The notes under the pieces: generated by a model
The model's database searches: none
Told to the model about the DNA's origin: nothing
The model's input: only the letters and a program-made list of their open reading frames with translations
Made by a program: the position numbers and the translations under genes
Assembly: GCF_007989825.1 (NCBI RefSeq)
Contig: NZ_BJUA01000008.1
Coordinates: 62,001-126,000 of the forward strand
Length of the DNA stretch: 64,000 nt
Direction of reading: 5' to 3'
Origin: Cellulomonas persica
GTDB lineage: Bacteria; Actinomycetota; Actinomycetes; Actinomycetales; Cellulomonadaceae
Shown here: piece by piece, positions 41,911 to 50,091 of the stretch
Numbering within the stretch: the first letter of the stretch is position 1
How the letters are laid out: each line of letters opens with the position of its first letter

Positions 41911-42498
41911 ATGAGCCTCGACCTGCTGCTCGTCGTGCCCGCGGCGGTGCTCGCCTTCTGGTGCATCGCGACCGCCGTCGCGCCGCGCTCGCGGCGCACC
42001 GCGACCGTGCGGCCCGTCCACCGCGCGACGCTGGGCGCGGGCGACGACCGGCCAGGCCTCGGCATCCTGGTGCCGGACGCCGAGGCGGTCGTCGAGGGCC
42101 CGCGGATGATCGCGGCCGACCTCGACGGGGGAGCGCTCACGATCGAGCTCCTCGGTCCCGTCGAGCGACCGTGCGACGCCACGCAGCCGCCGGGCGGCCT
42201 GCCCGCCGCGGAGGACCGCGCGCGCTCGTCGGCGCGCGACCCGTGGGGCGAGCCCGACGACCTGGCGCCGGCGACGGTCGAGCAGATCGTCACGGCCGCG
42301 GGGCAGATGTGGCGCCGCACGGTCGAGACCGCGCTCGCGACGACCGTGACCGACCTGCACGTGGACCACGCCGGGTGGGCGTTCGTCGTGCGGCTCGTCG
42401 GCGGGCCCGACCACGCGCACCTGCTGGCCGCGGCCGAGGGCGTGCTCGCGAGCTGGCGCTGGCTCGACCCGGTCCCCGCGCGCCGCACGGTGGACTGA
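41911..42498 (+). CDS. Hypothetical protein with one N-terminal membrane helix
   Basis: This 195-residue protein has a membrane helix at residues 3-24 (LDLLLVVPAAVLAFWCIATAV), a polar loop with a variable Pro/Glu-rich segment, and a C-terminal alpha/beta region (TVEQIVTAAGQMWRRTVETALATTVTDLHVDHAGWAFVVRLVGG). GATCAGGAGGGC before the ATG is a good Shine-Dalgarno. Codon use is like the neighbours. I do not recognise a family and no neighbour hints at a role. Confidence 0.65.
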   Translation: MSLDLLLVVPAAVLAFWCIATAVAPRSRRTATVRPVHRATLGAGDDRPGLGILVPDAEAVVEGPRMIAADLDGGALTIELLGPVERPCDATQPPGGLPAAEDRARSSARDPWGEPDDLAPATVEQIVTAAGQMWRRTVETALATTVTDLHVDHAGWAFVVRLVGGPDHAHLLAAAEGVLASWRWLDPVPARRTVD

Positions 42499-42525
42499 GG
42501 CCTCCACCCGGCTCCCGGACCGGCG

Positions 42526-43662
42526 TCAGAGCGGGCGGCCCGCTCGGAGCTCGGCGACGAGCGAGGCCACGACCGCGTCGAGCTCGCCCGCGTTACGACG
42601 CGCGACGGCGCGCTGGCGCTGGTAGGACGCGCCACGGCGCAGGATCACGCGGACCCGCTCGAGCTCGGCCGAGCACCCGAGGCGCTCGGCGACCGGGGCG
42701 AGCACGGTCAGCCAGTGCGCGACCGAGTCCGTGACGAGCTCCTCGTCGCCCTCGCCGTTCGTGATGATGATCGCGTCCATGCCGTAGCGCGCCGAGCGCC
42801 ACTTGTTCTCCTGCACGAACCACGTGGGCATCGAGGGCAGCGGCTCGCCCGCGTCGACGAGCGACGAGAAGTACTCGACGAAGCAGTGGGTGAGAGCTGC
42901 GATCGCGGTGACCTCGAGCAGGTTCGTCGCGCCGTCGGCGATGCGCATCTCGAGCGTGCCGAACCGCGGTGCGGGCCGCACGTCCCAGCGCACCTCGTCG
43001 AACTGGTCGATCACGCCTGTGTGCAGCATGTCCCCGACGTACTGCTCGAGCTGCGCCCACTCGTCGAACTGGTACGGCAGCCCCGCGGTCGGCAGCTGCT
43101 GGAACAGCAGCGCGCGGTTCGAGGCGTACCCGGTGTCCTTGCCGCCCCAGAACGGCGACGAGGCCGACAGCGACTGGATGTGCGCGAAGACCGTGAGCAT
43201 CGCGCGCGAGATCGGCAGCACCTTGGCGCGGTCCTCGATGCCGACGTGCACGTGCACGCCGTAGATGAGCATCTGCCGACCCCACCACTGCGTGCGGTCG
43301 ATGAGGGTCGCGTAGCGCTGCTTGTCGCTGACCTTCTGCGTGCTCCACTGGGCGAACGGGTGCGTGCCGCCGCCCATGAGCTCGATGCGCAGGGGTGCGG
43401 CCGCCGCGGCGACCTCGTCGAGCGCGCGCTTGAGGTCCGCGCCCGCCTCACCGACGGTGCGGCACTTGCCGGACGACACCTCGACCGTGTTGCGCAGCAG
43501 CTCCTGCGTGATGTTCGGGTGGTCGGTCCCGACGATGTCGAAGATCGCCTGCGCGGCCTGGCGCAGGTCGCCGGAGTCGGCGTCGACGAGCGCGACCTCC
43601 CACTCCAGGCCCACGGTCGACCGCTCGCTGTGCGCGAACGGCAGCGGGACGGGTGCGGCCAT
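42526..43662 (-). CDS. Carboxylate-amine ligase, YbdK/GCS2 glutamate-cysteine-ligase type
   Basis: This 378-residue enzyme has GLEWEVALVDADSGDLRQAAQAIF, ELLRNTVEVSSGKC, LMGGGTHPFAQW, YGVHVHVG and RMRIADGATNLLEVTAIAAL-like motifs of the GCS2 family, with the Glu/His metal and substrate residues intact. YbdK of E. coli has weak gamma-glutamylcysteine ligase activity; in actinobacteria the natural product is not settled, as mycothiol usually replaces glutathione. It overlaps the methyltransferase gene by one base (TGATG), so the two are coupled. Confidence 0.88.
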   Translation of the reverse strand: MAAPVPLPFAHSERSTVGLEWEVALVDADSGDLRQAAQAIFDIVGTDHPNITQELLRNTVEVSSGKCRTVGEAGADLKRALDEVAAAAAPLRIELMGGGTHPFAQWSTQKVSDKQRYATLIDRTQWWGRQMLIYGVHVHVGIEDRAKVLPISRAMLTVFAHIQSLSASSPFWGGKDTGYASNRALLFQQLPTAGLPYQFDEWAQLEQYVGDMLHTGVIDQFDEVRWDVRPAPRFGTLEMRIADGATNLLEVTAIAALTHCFVEYFSSLVDAGEPLPSMPTWFVQENKWRSARYGMDAIIITNGEGDEELVTDSVAHWLTVLAPVAERLGCSAELERVRVILRRGASYQRQRAVARRNAGELDAVVASLVAELRAGRPL

Positions 43663-44873
43663 CAGGAGCCTCCCGGAGCGTTCGTGCTCGTGACCTCGTC
43701 CCCGACGGGCTCGACGACGAGGACGGTCTGGTGACCGGCGACGCGCGTGAGGACGATCGTGCCCGTCGCGTCGCCGCGCAGGTCGAGCTGGCGGCGCAGC
43801 TGCTCGGGCACGACGGCCGTGCCGCGCTTCTTGATCGTGAGGCGTCCGACGCCGCGCTCGCGCAGGTAGGTGCGCAGGCGCTTGAGCCCGAACGGCATCC
43901 GGTCCAGCACCCGGTAGGCCGTCGCGAACGGGGTCGCCGCGAGCTCGTCGGACGTCACGTAGGCGATGGTGGGGTCGACGAGTCTGCCCCGCACCTCGAG
44001 CGCGACGTCGCCGACCAGGCCCGCGCGGATGACCGCGCCGTCGGGCTCGTACAGGTACGTGCCGACCTCACCGACGTGCGCGTGCGCGACCTCGTCGGGC
44101 GCGAGGACGTGCGGCTGCCCGCCGACGAGCACGAGCGCCGACCGGCCCGGCCCCTCGGGTGCGAGCGGACCGAACCAGAGCCCCAGCTCGACGACGTCCC
44201 CGTCGACCGAGACCCACTGCGCCCGCGCGTCGTCGGGCAGGTCGCGGTGTGCGATGCCCGGGCCGAGCTTGAGGCCGAGCGCGGGGACGCGCTCGCGGAC
44301 GGCGAGGACCGCGTCCAGGGGCGGCGCGTACGCCGCGGGGTCGAAGACGCGTGAGCCGCCGGCGCGGCGGGCCGGGTCGGCGTACACACCGTCGACGCCC
44401 GTGAGGTCGAGCGTGAGCCCGTCGGTGTGCCGCACCTCGACCTCGGGGAAGTGGCGCAGGTTCACGGTGGCGATCGCCGCGGTCATCTCGTCGAGCTCGG
44501 CGGCCGTGACGCGCAGGCCGACCCCGGCGAACGCGAGCGCGTCCGCGCCGATGCCGCACGTGAGGTCCGCGACGTGCGCGAGTCCCGCGTCGCGGTACCG
44601 ACGCGCGTGGTGCGCGCCGACCTCGAGGCGGGTGGCCTGCTCGAGCCCCGCGGGGGTGAAGAGCATGCCGTCGGCGAAGTCGCCGAGCTTGGCGCGCGCC
44701 TTGCCCCGCAGCCGCGACTGCGTGAGCGCGGCCGCGACGAGCGAGGGGTGCAGCCCCTCGGCGCGCAGGCGCTCGCCCAGCGGCATCGCGAGGCGCTCGT
44801 CGTACGGCGGCAGGGCGGACAGCAGCGCCCACCCGTCCGGGGTGAGCAGCCGGCTGAGGCCGTCGGCATCCAT
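43662..44873 (-). CDS. SAM-dependent methyltransferase with THUMP-like C-terminal domain
   Basis: This 403-residue protein has a Rossmann methyltransferase core: motif [30 protein letters not shown], then motif [21 protein letters not shown], where DPARR replaces the NPPY/DPPY of typical N-methyltransferases. The C-terminal region ([36 protein letters not shown]) is the THUMP-like domain, pointing to RNA as substrate. Target not known. The first 100 residues are helical. A possible AAGGAT -10 lies 7 bases before the ATG. Transcribed with the YbdK-type gene. Confidence 0.87.
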   Translation of the reverse strand: MDADGLSRLLTPDGWALLSALPPYDERLAMPLGERLRAEGLHPSLVAAALTQSRLRGKARAKLGDFADGMLFTPAGLEQATRLEVGAHHARRYRDAGLAHVADLTCGIGADALAFAGVGLRVTAAELDEMTAAIATVNLRHFPEVEVRHTDGLTLDLTGVDGVYADPARRAGGSRVFDPAAYAPPLDAVLAVRERVPALGLKLGPGIAHRDLPDDARAQWVSVDGDVVELGLWFGPLAPEGPGRSALVLVGGQPHVLAPDEVAHAHVGEVGTYLYEPDGAVIRAGLVGDVALEVRGRLVDPTIAYVTSDELAATPFATAYRVLDRMPFGLKRLRTYLRERGVGRLTIKKRGTAVVPEQLRRQLDLRGDATGTIVLTRVAGHQTVLVVEPVGDEVTSTNAPGGS

Positions 44874-44958
44874 GACGGCGATCCTTGCACCCGCGGGGTG
44901 GTGCGCGGGACCTGCACGGTCGTCGCGGACGGATCAGGCCGACGCCCGTCGCGGAGGA

Positions 44959-44985
44959 TTAGCACTCACCTTGACCGAGTGCCAG
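44959..44985. promoter_or_regulatory. CIRCE element (HrcA operator) of groES
   Basis: TTAGCACTC (44959-44967), 9-base spacer, GAGTGCCAG (44977-44985): the CIRCE consensus TTAGCACTC-N9-GAGTGCTAA with three mismatches in the right arm. It spans the -35 of the groES promoter, so HrcA binding would block RNA polymerase. Confidence 0.92.
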
Positions 44986-44999
44986 GCGGTTCCTAGAGT
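44971..44999 (+). promoter_or_regulatory. groES promoter (-35 TTGACC, 17-bp spacer, -10 TAGAGT)
   Basis: TTGACC (44971-44976) lies in the CIRCE spacer and TAGAGT (44994-44999) follows at exactly 17 bases. The transcript would start near 45006, inside the second inverted repeat. Confidence 0.85.
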
Positions 45000-45006
45000 G
45001 AGGAAC

Positions 45007-45031
45007 TGGCACTCTCGCTTCGAGTGTGCCA
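45007..45031. promoter_or_regulatory. Second CIRCE-like inverted repeat at the groES transcription start
   Basis: TGGCAC (45007-45012) and GTGCCA (45026-45031) form perfect 6-bp arms with a 13-base centre; TGGCACTC and GAGTG are CIRCE-like arm sequences but the right arm (GAGTGTGCCAG) carries two extra bases. Likely a degenerate second HrcA site. Confidence 0.6.
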
Positions 45032-45117
45032 GCGCGCCAGGTCTCCGGCACCCGCGACGACGGTGGCTGAGCGCGACCCCACGGAACCACTCAACACACG
45101 CGAAGGGGAGGTCCGCA

Positions 45118-45414
45118 GTGTCGGTCTCCATCAAGCCGCTCGAGGACCGGATCGTCGTGAAGCCCCTGGAGGCGGAGACGACGACGGCCTCGGGTCTGGT
45201 CATCCCGGACTCCGCCAAGGAGAAGCCCCAGGAGGGCGAGGTCCTCGCGATCGGTCCGGGTCGGATCGACGACAAGGGCAACCGCGTCCCGCTCGACGTC
45301 GCTGTCGGTGACAAGGTCATCTACTCGAAGTACGGCGGCACCGAGGTCAAGTACGCCGGCGAGGAGTACCTCATCCTCTCGGCGCGCGACGTCCTGGCGG
45401 TCGTCGTCAAGTGA
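45118..45414 (+). CDS. groES: Co-chaperonin GroES
   Basis: This 98-residue protein is Gro[36 protein letters not shown] with the mobile loop, [27 protein letters not shown] and [15 protein letters not shown]. It caps the GroEL folding chamber. Start GTG at 45118 after GAAGGGGAGG. It is controlled by CIRCE. A terminator follows 37 bases later and no groEL is present, so groES is monocistronic here; the partner chaperonin must be elsewhere in the genome. Confidence 0.98.
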   Translation: MSVSIKPLEDRIVVKPLEAETTTASGLVIPDSAKEKPQEGEVLAIGPGRIDDKGNRVPLDVAVGDKVIYSKYGGTEVKYAGEEYLILSARDVLAVVVK

Positions 45415-45450
45415 TCCTGCGCCGGCCCGCGTGAGCGGGTCGGACGACGC

Positions 45451-45482
45451 GAAGGCCCCCGTCCTGCTGGACGGGGGCCTTC
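45451..45482 (+). terminator. groES terminator
   Basis: GAAGGCCCCCGTCC (45451-45464) pairs perfectly with GGACGGGGGCCTTC (45469-45482) around a TGCT loop. This 14-bp stem confirms that groES is transcribed alone. Confidence 0.92.
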
Positions 45483-45573
45483 GTGGTTCCCCGGTGGGTC
45501 CGGAGCTGTGGGGCGCGGTGAGCGCCGGGTCCGGCCGTGACGGCCGGGTGGTTCAGGTCACGCAGTGGCGCAG

Positions 45574-45635
45574 CAGGCCGTGGTGCGGTCAGGCCGTGGT
45601 GCAGTCAGGCCGTGGTGCAGGTCAGGCCGTGGTGC
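45574..45635. repeat. Tandem repeat of the whiB 3' end (CAGGCCGTGGTGC)
   Basis: CAGGCCGTGGTGC occurs at 45574, 45590, 45606 and 45623 with 3-4 base spacers. The copy at 45623 overlaps the last codons and stop of whiB on the minus strand (ACC ACG GCC TGA); the other three lie beyond the stop. Replication slippage has thus copied the gene tail into its 3' untranslated region. Confidence 0.85.
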
Positions 45636-45927
45636 GGGCGACGACGGTGCGGCCGCGCTGGGCGAGCAGCGCCGCTCGCTCGTCCTCCGACAGCCCGCCC
45701 CAGACGCCGTAGGGCTCGCGGACCGCGAGCGACTGCTCACGGCACTGCTCGATCACGGGGCACGTGGCGCACACGGCCTTGGCGGCCTCGGCGCGACGAC
45801 GGCGAGCCGACCCGCGCTCGCCCTCGGGGTGGAAGAACAGGTCCTGGTCTGCGTCGCGGCAGGCTCCTTCGAACTGCCACTCCCACAGGTCCATCACGGG
45901 TCCGGGCAAGCGCGAGATCTCGGCCAT
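45622..45927 (-). CDS. WhiB-family iron-sulfur transcription factor
   Basis: This 101-residue protein has the four WhiB cysteines: GACRDADQDLFF, then AVCATCP and QCREQS, which bind a 4Fe-4S cluster that senses NO or oxygen. The GVWGGLSEDERAALL turn and a basic tail follow (QRGRTVVARTTA) for DNA contact. By position between groES and guaB it corresponds to the whiB3 locus of M. tuberculosis, but orthology was not tested. Start ATG at 45927 after GAGGAGGA. The promoter lies about 225 bases upstream, giving a long leader. Confidence 0.93.
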   Translation of the reverse strand: MAEISRLPGPVMDLWEWQFEGACRDADQDLFFHPEGERGSARRRRAEAAKAVCATCPVIEQCREQSLAVREPYGVWGGLSEDERAALLAQRGRTVVARTTA

Positions 45928-46153
45928 GGGTCCTCCTCGTCGGTCGTCCGGCTGCGGATCCGGGCGATCGGTTGGCTGCAGTGATGCAGGCGGTGCTCGT
46001 CAGGGTGCTGCGTGATGCGGTGCTGCTCGGTGCTTCAGGCGGTGAGGTGCTGCTGTGTGCCGGCTCGTGGTGTCGGGAGCCGCCGGTGGTGCGTGGTACC
46101 AGGTTCGTGTTGTCAAGAGCCGTCGGACCTACCTCGTCGCGACGTGTGACCAG
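45928..46153 (-). promoter_or_regulatory. Long 5' leader of whiB
   Basis: About 220 bases separate the whiB start from its best promoter. The segment has GGTGCTGC/GGCGGTG-type short repeats but no gene, no riboswitch I recognise and no terminator-like hairpin. A leader this long is unusual in a region where most genes seem leaderless. Confidence 0.45.
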
Positions 46154-46182
46154 ACGCTACAACCGCGCCAGAATCCGGTCAA
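46154..46182 (-). promoter_or_regulatory. whiB promoter (-35 TTGACC, 17-bp spacer, -10 TAGCGT)
   Basis: On the minus strand TTGACC (46182-46177) and TAGCGT (46159-46154) are exactly 17 bases apart. This is among the best -35/-10 pairs in the window. Confidence 0.75.
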
Positions 46183-46297
46183 GAGTCGTTCGCAAGATGG
46201 TCGTTGACGCGATCTGCTGCCCATCCTTGTCCCGATTTGACACGATCGGGTGACGCGATCCGAGTTGCCGCGCGCGATCCTGACGCGTTCGGGCTGG

Positions 46298-46303
46298 CAG
46301 AAT
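46298..46303 (+). promoter_or_regulatory. -10 element of leaderless MerR-family gene promoter
   Basis: CAGAAT lies 6 bases before the ATG at 46310 without a Shine-Dalgarno sequence. Confidence 0.4.
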
Positions 46304-46309
46304 CGCGCC

Positions 46310-47317
46310 ATGACCTTGTCGCCGGACGACGGCTCAGTCGTGCCCGAGCACGACGACGGCGACCCCACCCCCGAGGTCGCTGCCCCCGTGCACCACGCCG
46401 CACCCCTGACGGTCGCGGCGGTCGCCGCGCGCCTCGGGGTCGCCCCCGCGACGCTGCGCACGTGGGACCGTCGCTACGGGCTCGGGCCGTCCGAGCGCTC
46501 GGCCGGGTCGCACCGGCGCTACTCGGTCGCCGACGTCGAGCGGCTGCTCGTCATGCGCCGGCTGACCCTCGACGGCGTCGCGCCCGGGGACGCCGCGCGG
46601 ATCGCGAGCGTCGCGGACGTCGACGTGCCCGCGGCGGGGACCGGACGTCGAGCCGCGGTGTCACCCGTCCGAGGCCGCGCGGTGGCGGCTGCGGTCGTGG
46701 GCACGCCGACCGCGCTGGTGGACGCCGCGCTCGAGGACGACGCCGCGACGTGCCGCGCGATCGTGTCCCTCGCGCACGGCGCCGGGACCCAGGAGCTCGA
46801 ACGGTGGTGGACCGAGCTGCTCGAGCCCGCCCTGACCGAGCTCAGCCGCCGCACCGTCGTCGACCGCCCGGGCGCCGACGCGGCACTCACGGTGCGAGCC
46901 GCGGCCGTCGACGCGCTGCGCGACTGGCTGCCGCCCGCGCCGCGCGGCGGCGGCGTCGTGCTCGTGCTCGTGCCGGGCGGTCAGGAGCGACCCCTGCTCG
47001 TGCACGCGCTGGCCGCGGCGCTCGTCGCCGCCGGCATCGACGCGCGCGCCGTCGGGGGACCGACGAGCGTGCACCACGCGCTCGAGCTCGTCGTGATGAC
47101 CCGGCCCGGTGCGGTCGTGACGGTGTCCCGCCGGGCCGACGTCGACCTGAGCCACGTCGCCGAGATCGCCCGGGCGCACCCGTCGCTCGCGCAGTTCGTC
47201 ATGCTGCCCGACGGGGCGACGGACGTGCCAGCGGGGTCGTCCGTGGCTCGCTCGCGCACGTTCCGCGGGCTCCTGCACGAGGTTCTCGCGGTGGCCGTGC
47301 GTGCTCCGAACGGGTGA
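46310..47317 (+). CDS. MerR-family regulator with degenerate B12-binding-like domain
   Basis: This 335-residue protein has a MerR winged helix at residues about 30-95 (LTVAAVAARLGVAPATLRTWDRRYGLGPSERSAGSHRRYSVADVERL), then a helical bundle (TALVDAALEDDAATCRAIVSLAHGAG) and a Rossmann-like C-terminal domain, the CarH/LitR layout. CarH-type photoreceptors bind adenosylcobalamin through ExHxxG; here the site reads VPGGQERPLLVHALA, lacking the His. It probably does not bind B12 in the usual way. It is divergent from whiB. Start ATG chosen for the leaderless spacing; 20 more residues are possible upstream. Confidence 0.82.
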   Translation: MTLSPDDGSVVPEHDDGDPTPEVAAPVHHAAPLTVAAVAARLGVAPATLRTWDRRYGLGPSERSAGSHRRYSVADVERLLVMRRLTLDGVAPGDAARIASVADVDVPAAGTGRRAAVSPVRGRAVAAAVVGTPTALVDAALEDDAATCRAIVSLAHGAGTQELERWWTELLEPALTELSRRTVVDRPGADAALTVRAAAVDALRDWLPPAPRGGGVVLVLVPGGQERPLLVHALAAALVAAGIDARAVGGPTSVHHALELVVMTRPGAVVTVSRRADVDLSHVAEIARAHPSLAQFVMLPDGATDVPAGSSVARSRTFRGLLHEVLAVAVRAPNG

Positions 47318-47520
47318 ACTCTCGGGCGCCGCTCGCCGGGTGAGCACGGGGGATTTGGGGCGGTGTCGGACCGTGTCATTTCGCCCAGAGGTGTCCACCT
47401 GAGCACGAAGCGCCCCGTGTGTGCGCACCCGCACCCCGCTCGGAGCCGCTAACGTCGCACTTCCGAGTGGCCGATAGCACAACGAAGGCCCGAAGGGAAC
47501 GCCGCTAGAAGGAGGACACC

Positions 47521-48192
47521 ATGGCAGGGGTGGTCGTCTGTCATGCCTCGACCGCAGTGCGCGAGCGACTGGTCGTGACATCGATCGGAGTGCCGACGCT
47601 GAGCCCGGTGCGTGCAGCGGCCACGGTGGACGAGCTGCTCGCCCACGCGCGTCGCGTCCCGCCGACGGTCGTGCTGCTCGACGCGCACATCCCGGCGCCC
47701 GGTGCGGGTGAGGCCATCCGCCGCCTGCGTGCCGTGGCGCCCGGCGTCGCGGTGGTCCTGCTCGCCCAGCCCGACGACTCCGCGGCGCTCGACCGGGCGC
47801 TCGCGCTCGGTGCCCGCGGCTTCCTCGCGCCCGATGTGGGCCGCGCCGAGCTGTCCGCCGTCGCCGCGCACGTCCTGGCGAGCCCCGTGCTCACAGGCAG
47901 CCAGCGCGCGGTCGTCGACGTGCCGCGTCCGTCCGTGCCGTCGTCCGACGGCGAGCTCGCGCCCGTTGCCGCGCCCGAGGAGCCCGTGCGTCCCGCGGTC
48001 ACGCTCACGAAGCGTGAGATCGAGGTGCTCGTCGGGATGAGCAACGGCCGCTCGAACGCTCAGATCGGCGCCGAGCTGTTCCTCTCGGAGGACACCGTCA
48101 AGACCCACGCGCGGCGCCTGTTCCGCAAGCTCGGCGCGAACGACCGCGCCCAGGCCGTGGCGATCGGGCTGCGGGGCGGGCTGATCCGCTGA
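47521..48192 (+). CDS. LuxR/NarL-type regulator with atypical receiver domain
   Basis: This 223-residue protein has a receiver-like domain (1-120) and a LuxR HTH (VTLTKREIEVLVGMSNGRSNAQIGAELFLSEDTVKTHARRLFRKLGANDRAQAVAIGLRGGLI). The receiver keeps the phospho-acceptor-like Asp54 (VVLLDAHIP), but the N-terminal acidic pair is replaced (VVVCHAS), and the usual Lys near the end is missing (GARGFLAPD). It is therefore unlikely to be a normal response regulator, and no kinase gene is near. A perfect AGAAGGAGG lies before the ATG. It immediately precedes guaB. The roughly 200-base gap upstream holds TAACGT (-10-like). Confidence 0.87.
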   Translation: MAGVVVCHASTAVRERLVVTSIGVPTLSPVRAAATVDELLAHARRVPPTVVLLDAHIPAPGAGEAIRRLRAVAPGVAVVLLAQPDDSAALDRALALGARGFLAPDVGRAELSAVAAHVLASPVLTGSQRAVVDVPRPSVPSSDGELAPVAAPEEPVRPAVTLTKREIEVLVGMSNGRSNAQIGAELFLSEDTVKTHARRLFRKLGANDRAQAVAIGLRGGLIR

Positions 48193-49842
<1,650 letters not shown>

Positions 49843-49859
49843 CCTCACGCCACGCGAAC

Positions 49860-49896
49860 GACGGCGGTCGTCCCCGGGCTCGGGGCGGCCGCCGTC
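49860..49896 (+). terminator. guaB terminator
   Basis: GACGGCGG (49860-49867) pairs with CCGCCGTC (49889-49896) and the inner TCCCCG pairs with CGGGGC-like bases around GGCT. The hairpin starts 18 bases after the stop. Confidence 0.75.
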
Positions 49897-49954
49897 GTGC
49901 GTCTGCGCACGCCGGGACCGGTGCCGGTCCGAGCCTCAACGTTTCAGCCCTGGG

Positions 49955-49971
49955 ACGGCTCGACGAGCCGT
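49955..49971. promoter_or_regulatory. Dyad ACGGCTCG-A-CGAGCCGT upstream of the esterase
   Basis: Eight-bp perfect arms around a single base; a one-base loop cannot form a stable RNA hairpin, so this is more likely a protein-binding operator than a terminator. Confidence 0.5.
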
Positions 49972-50020
49972 GGATACCGTCCTCCATCTCGACGACGCCG
50001 GACCGGGTGCCCACCCCATG

Positions 50021-50032
50021 TGAGCGCGCTCA
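50021..50032. promoter_or_regulatory. Palindrome TGAGCGCGCTCA upstream of the esterase
   Basis: A perfect 12-bp palindrome with a central CG, 60 bases before the start codon. It resembles LacI-family sugar-repressor sites such as the CebR box TGGGAGCGCTCCCA of cellulose-degrading actinobacteria. Confidence 0.5.
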
Positions 50033-50091
50033 TCCGGCGGCGCAGCCCTCGCACGCTGCGGTGCGGCGCGTGCGCGACGGAAGGAGCAGGG

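Noticed and set aside
45928..46249. A small gene in the whiB leader
   Set aside because: No frame with a Shine-Dalgarno and plausible composition; short repeats only.
49897..50091. Start of the esterase 65 codons further upstream, or a cyclic-di-AMP riboswitch in this gap
   Set aside because: The upstream peptide would hide the signal peptide; AAGGAG before GTG 50092 fits better. The conserved riboswitch core could not be found.
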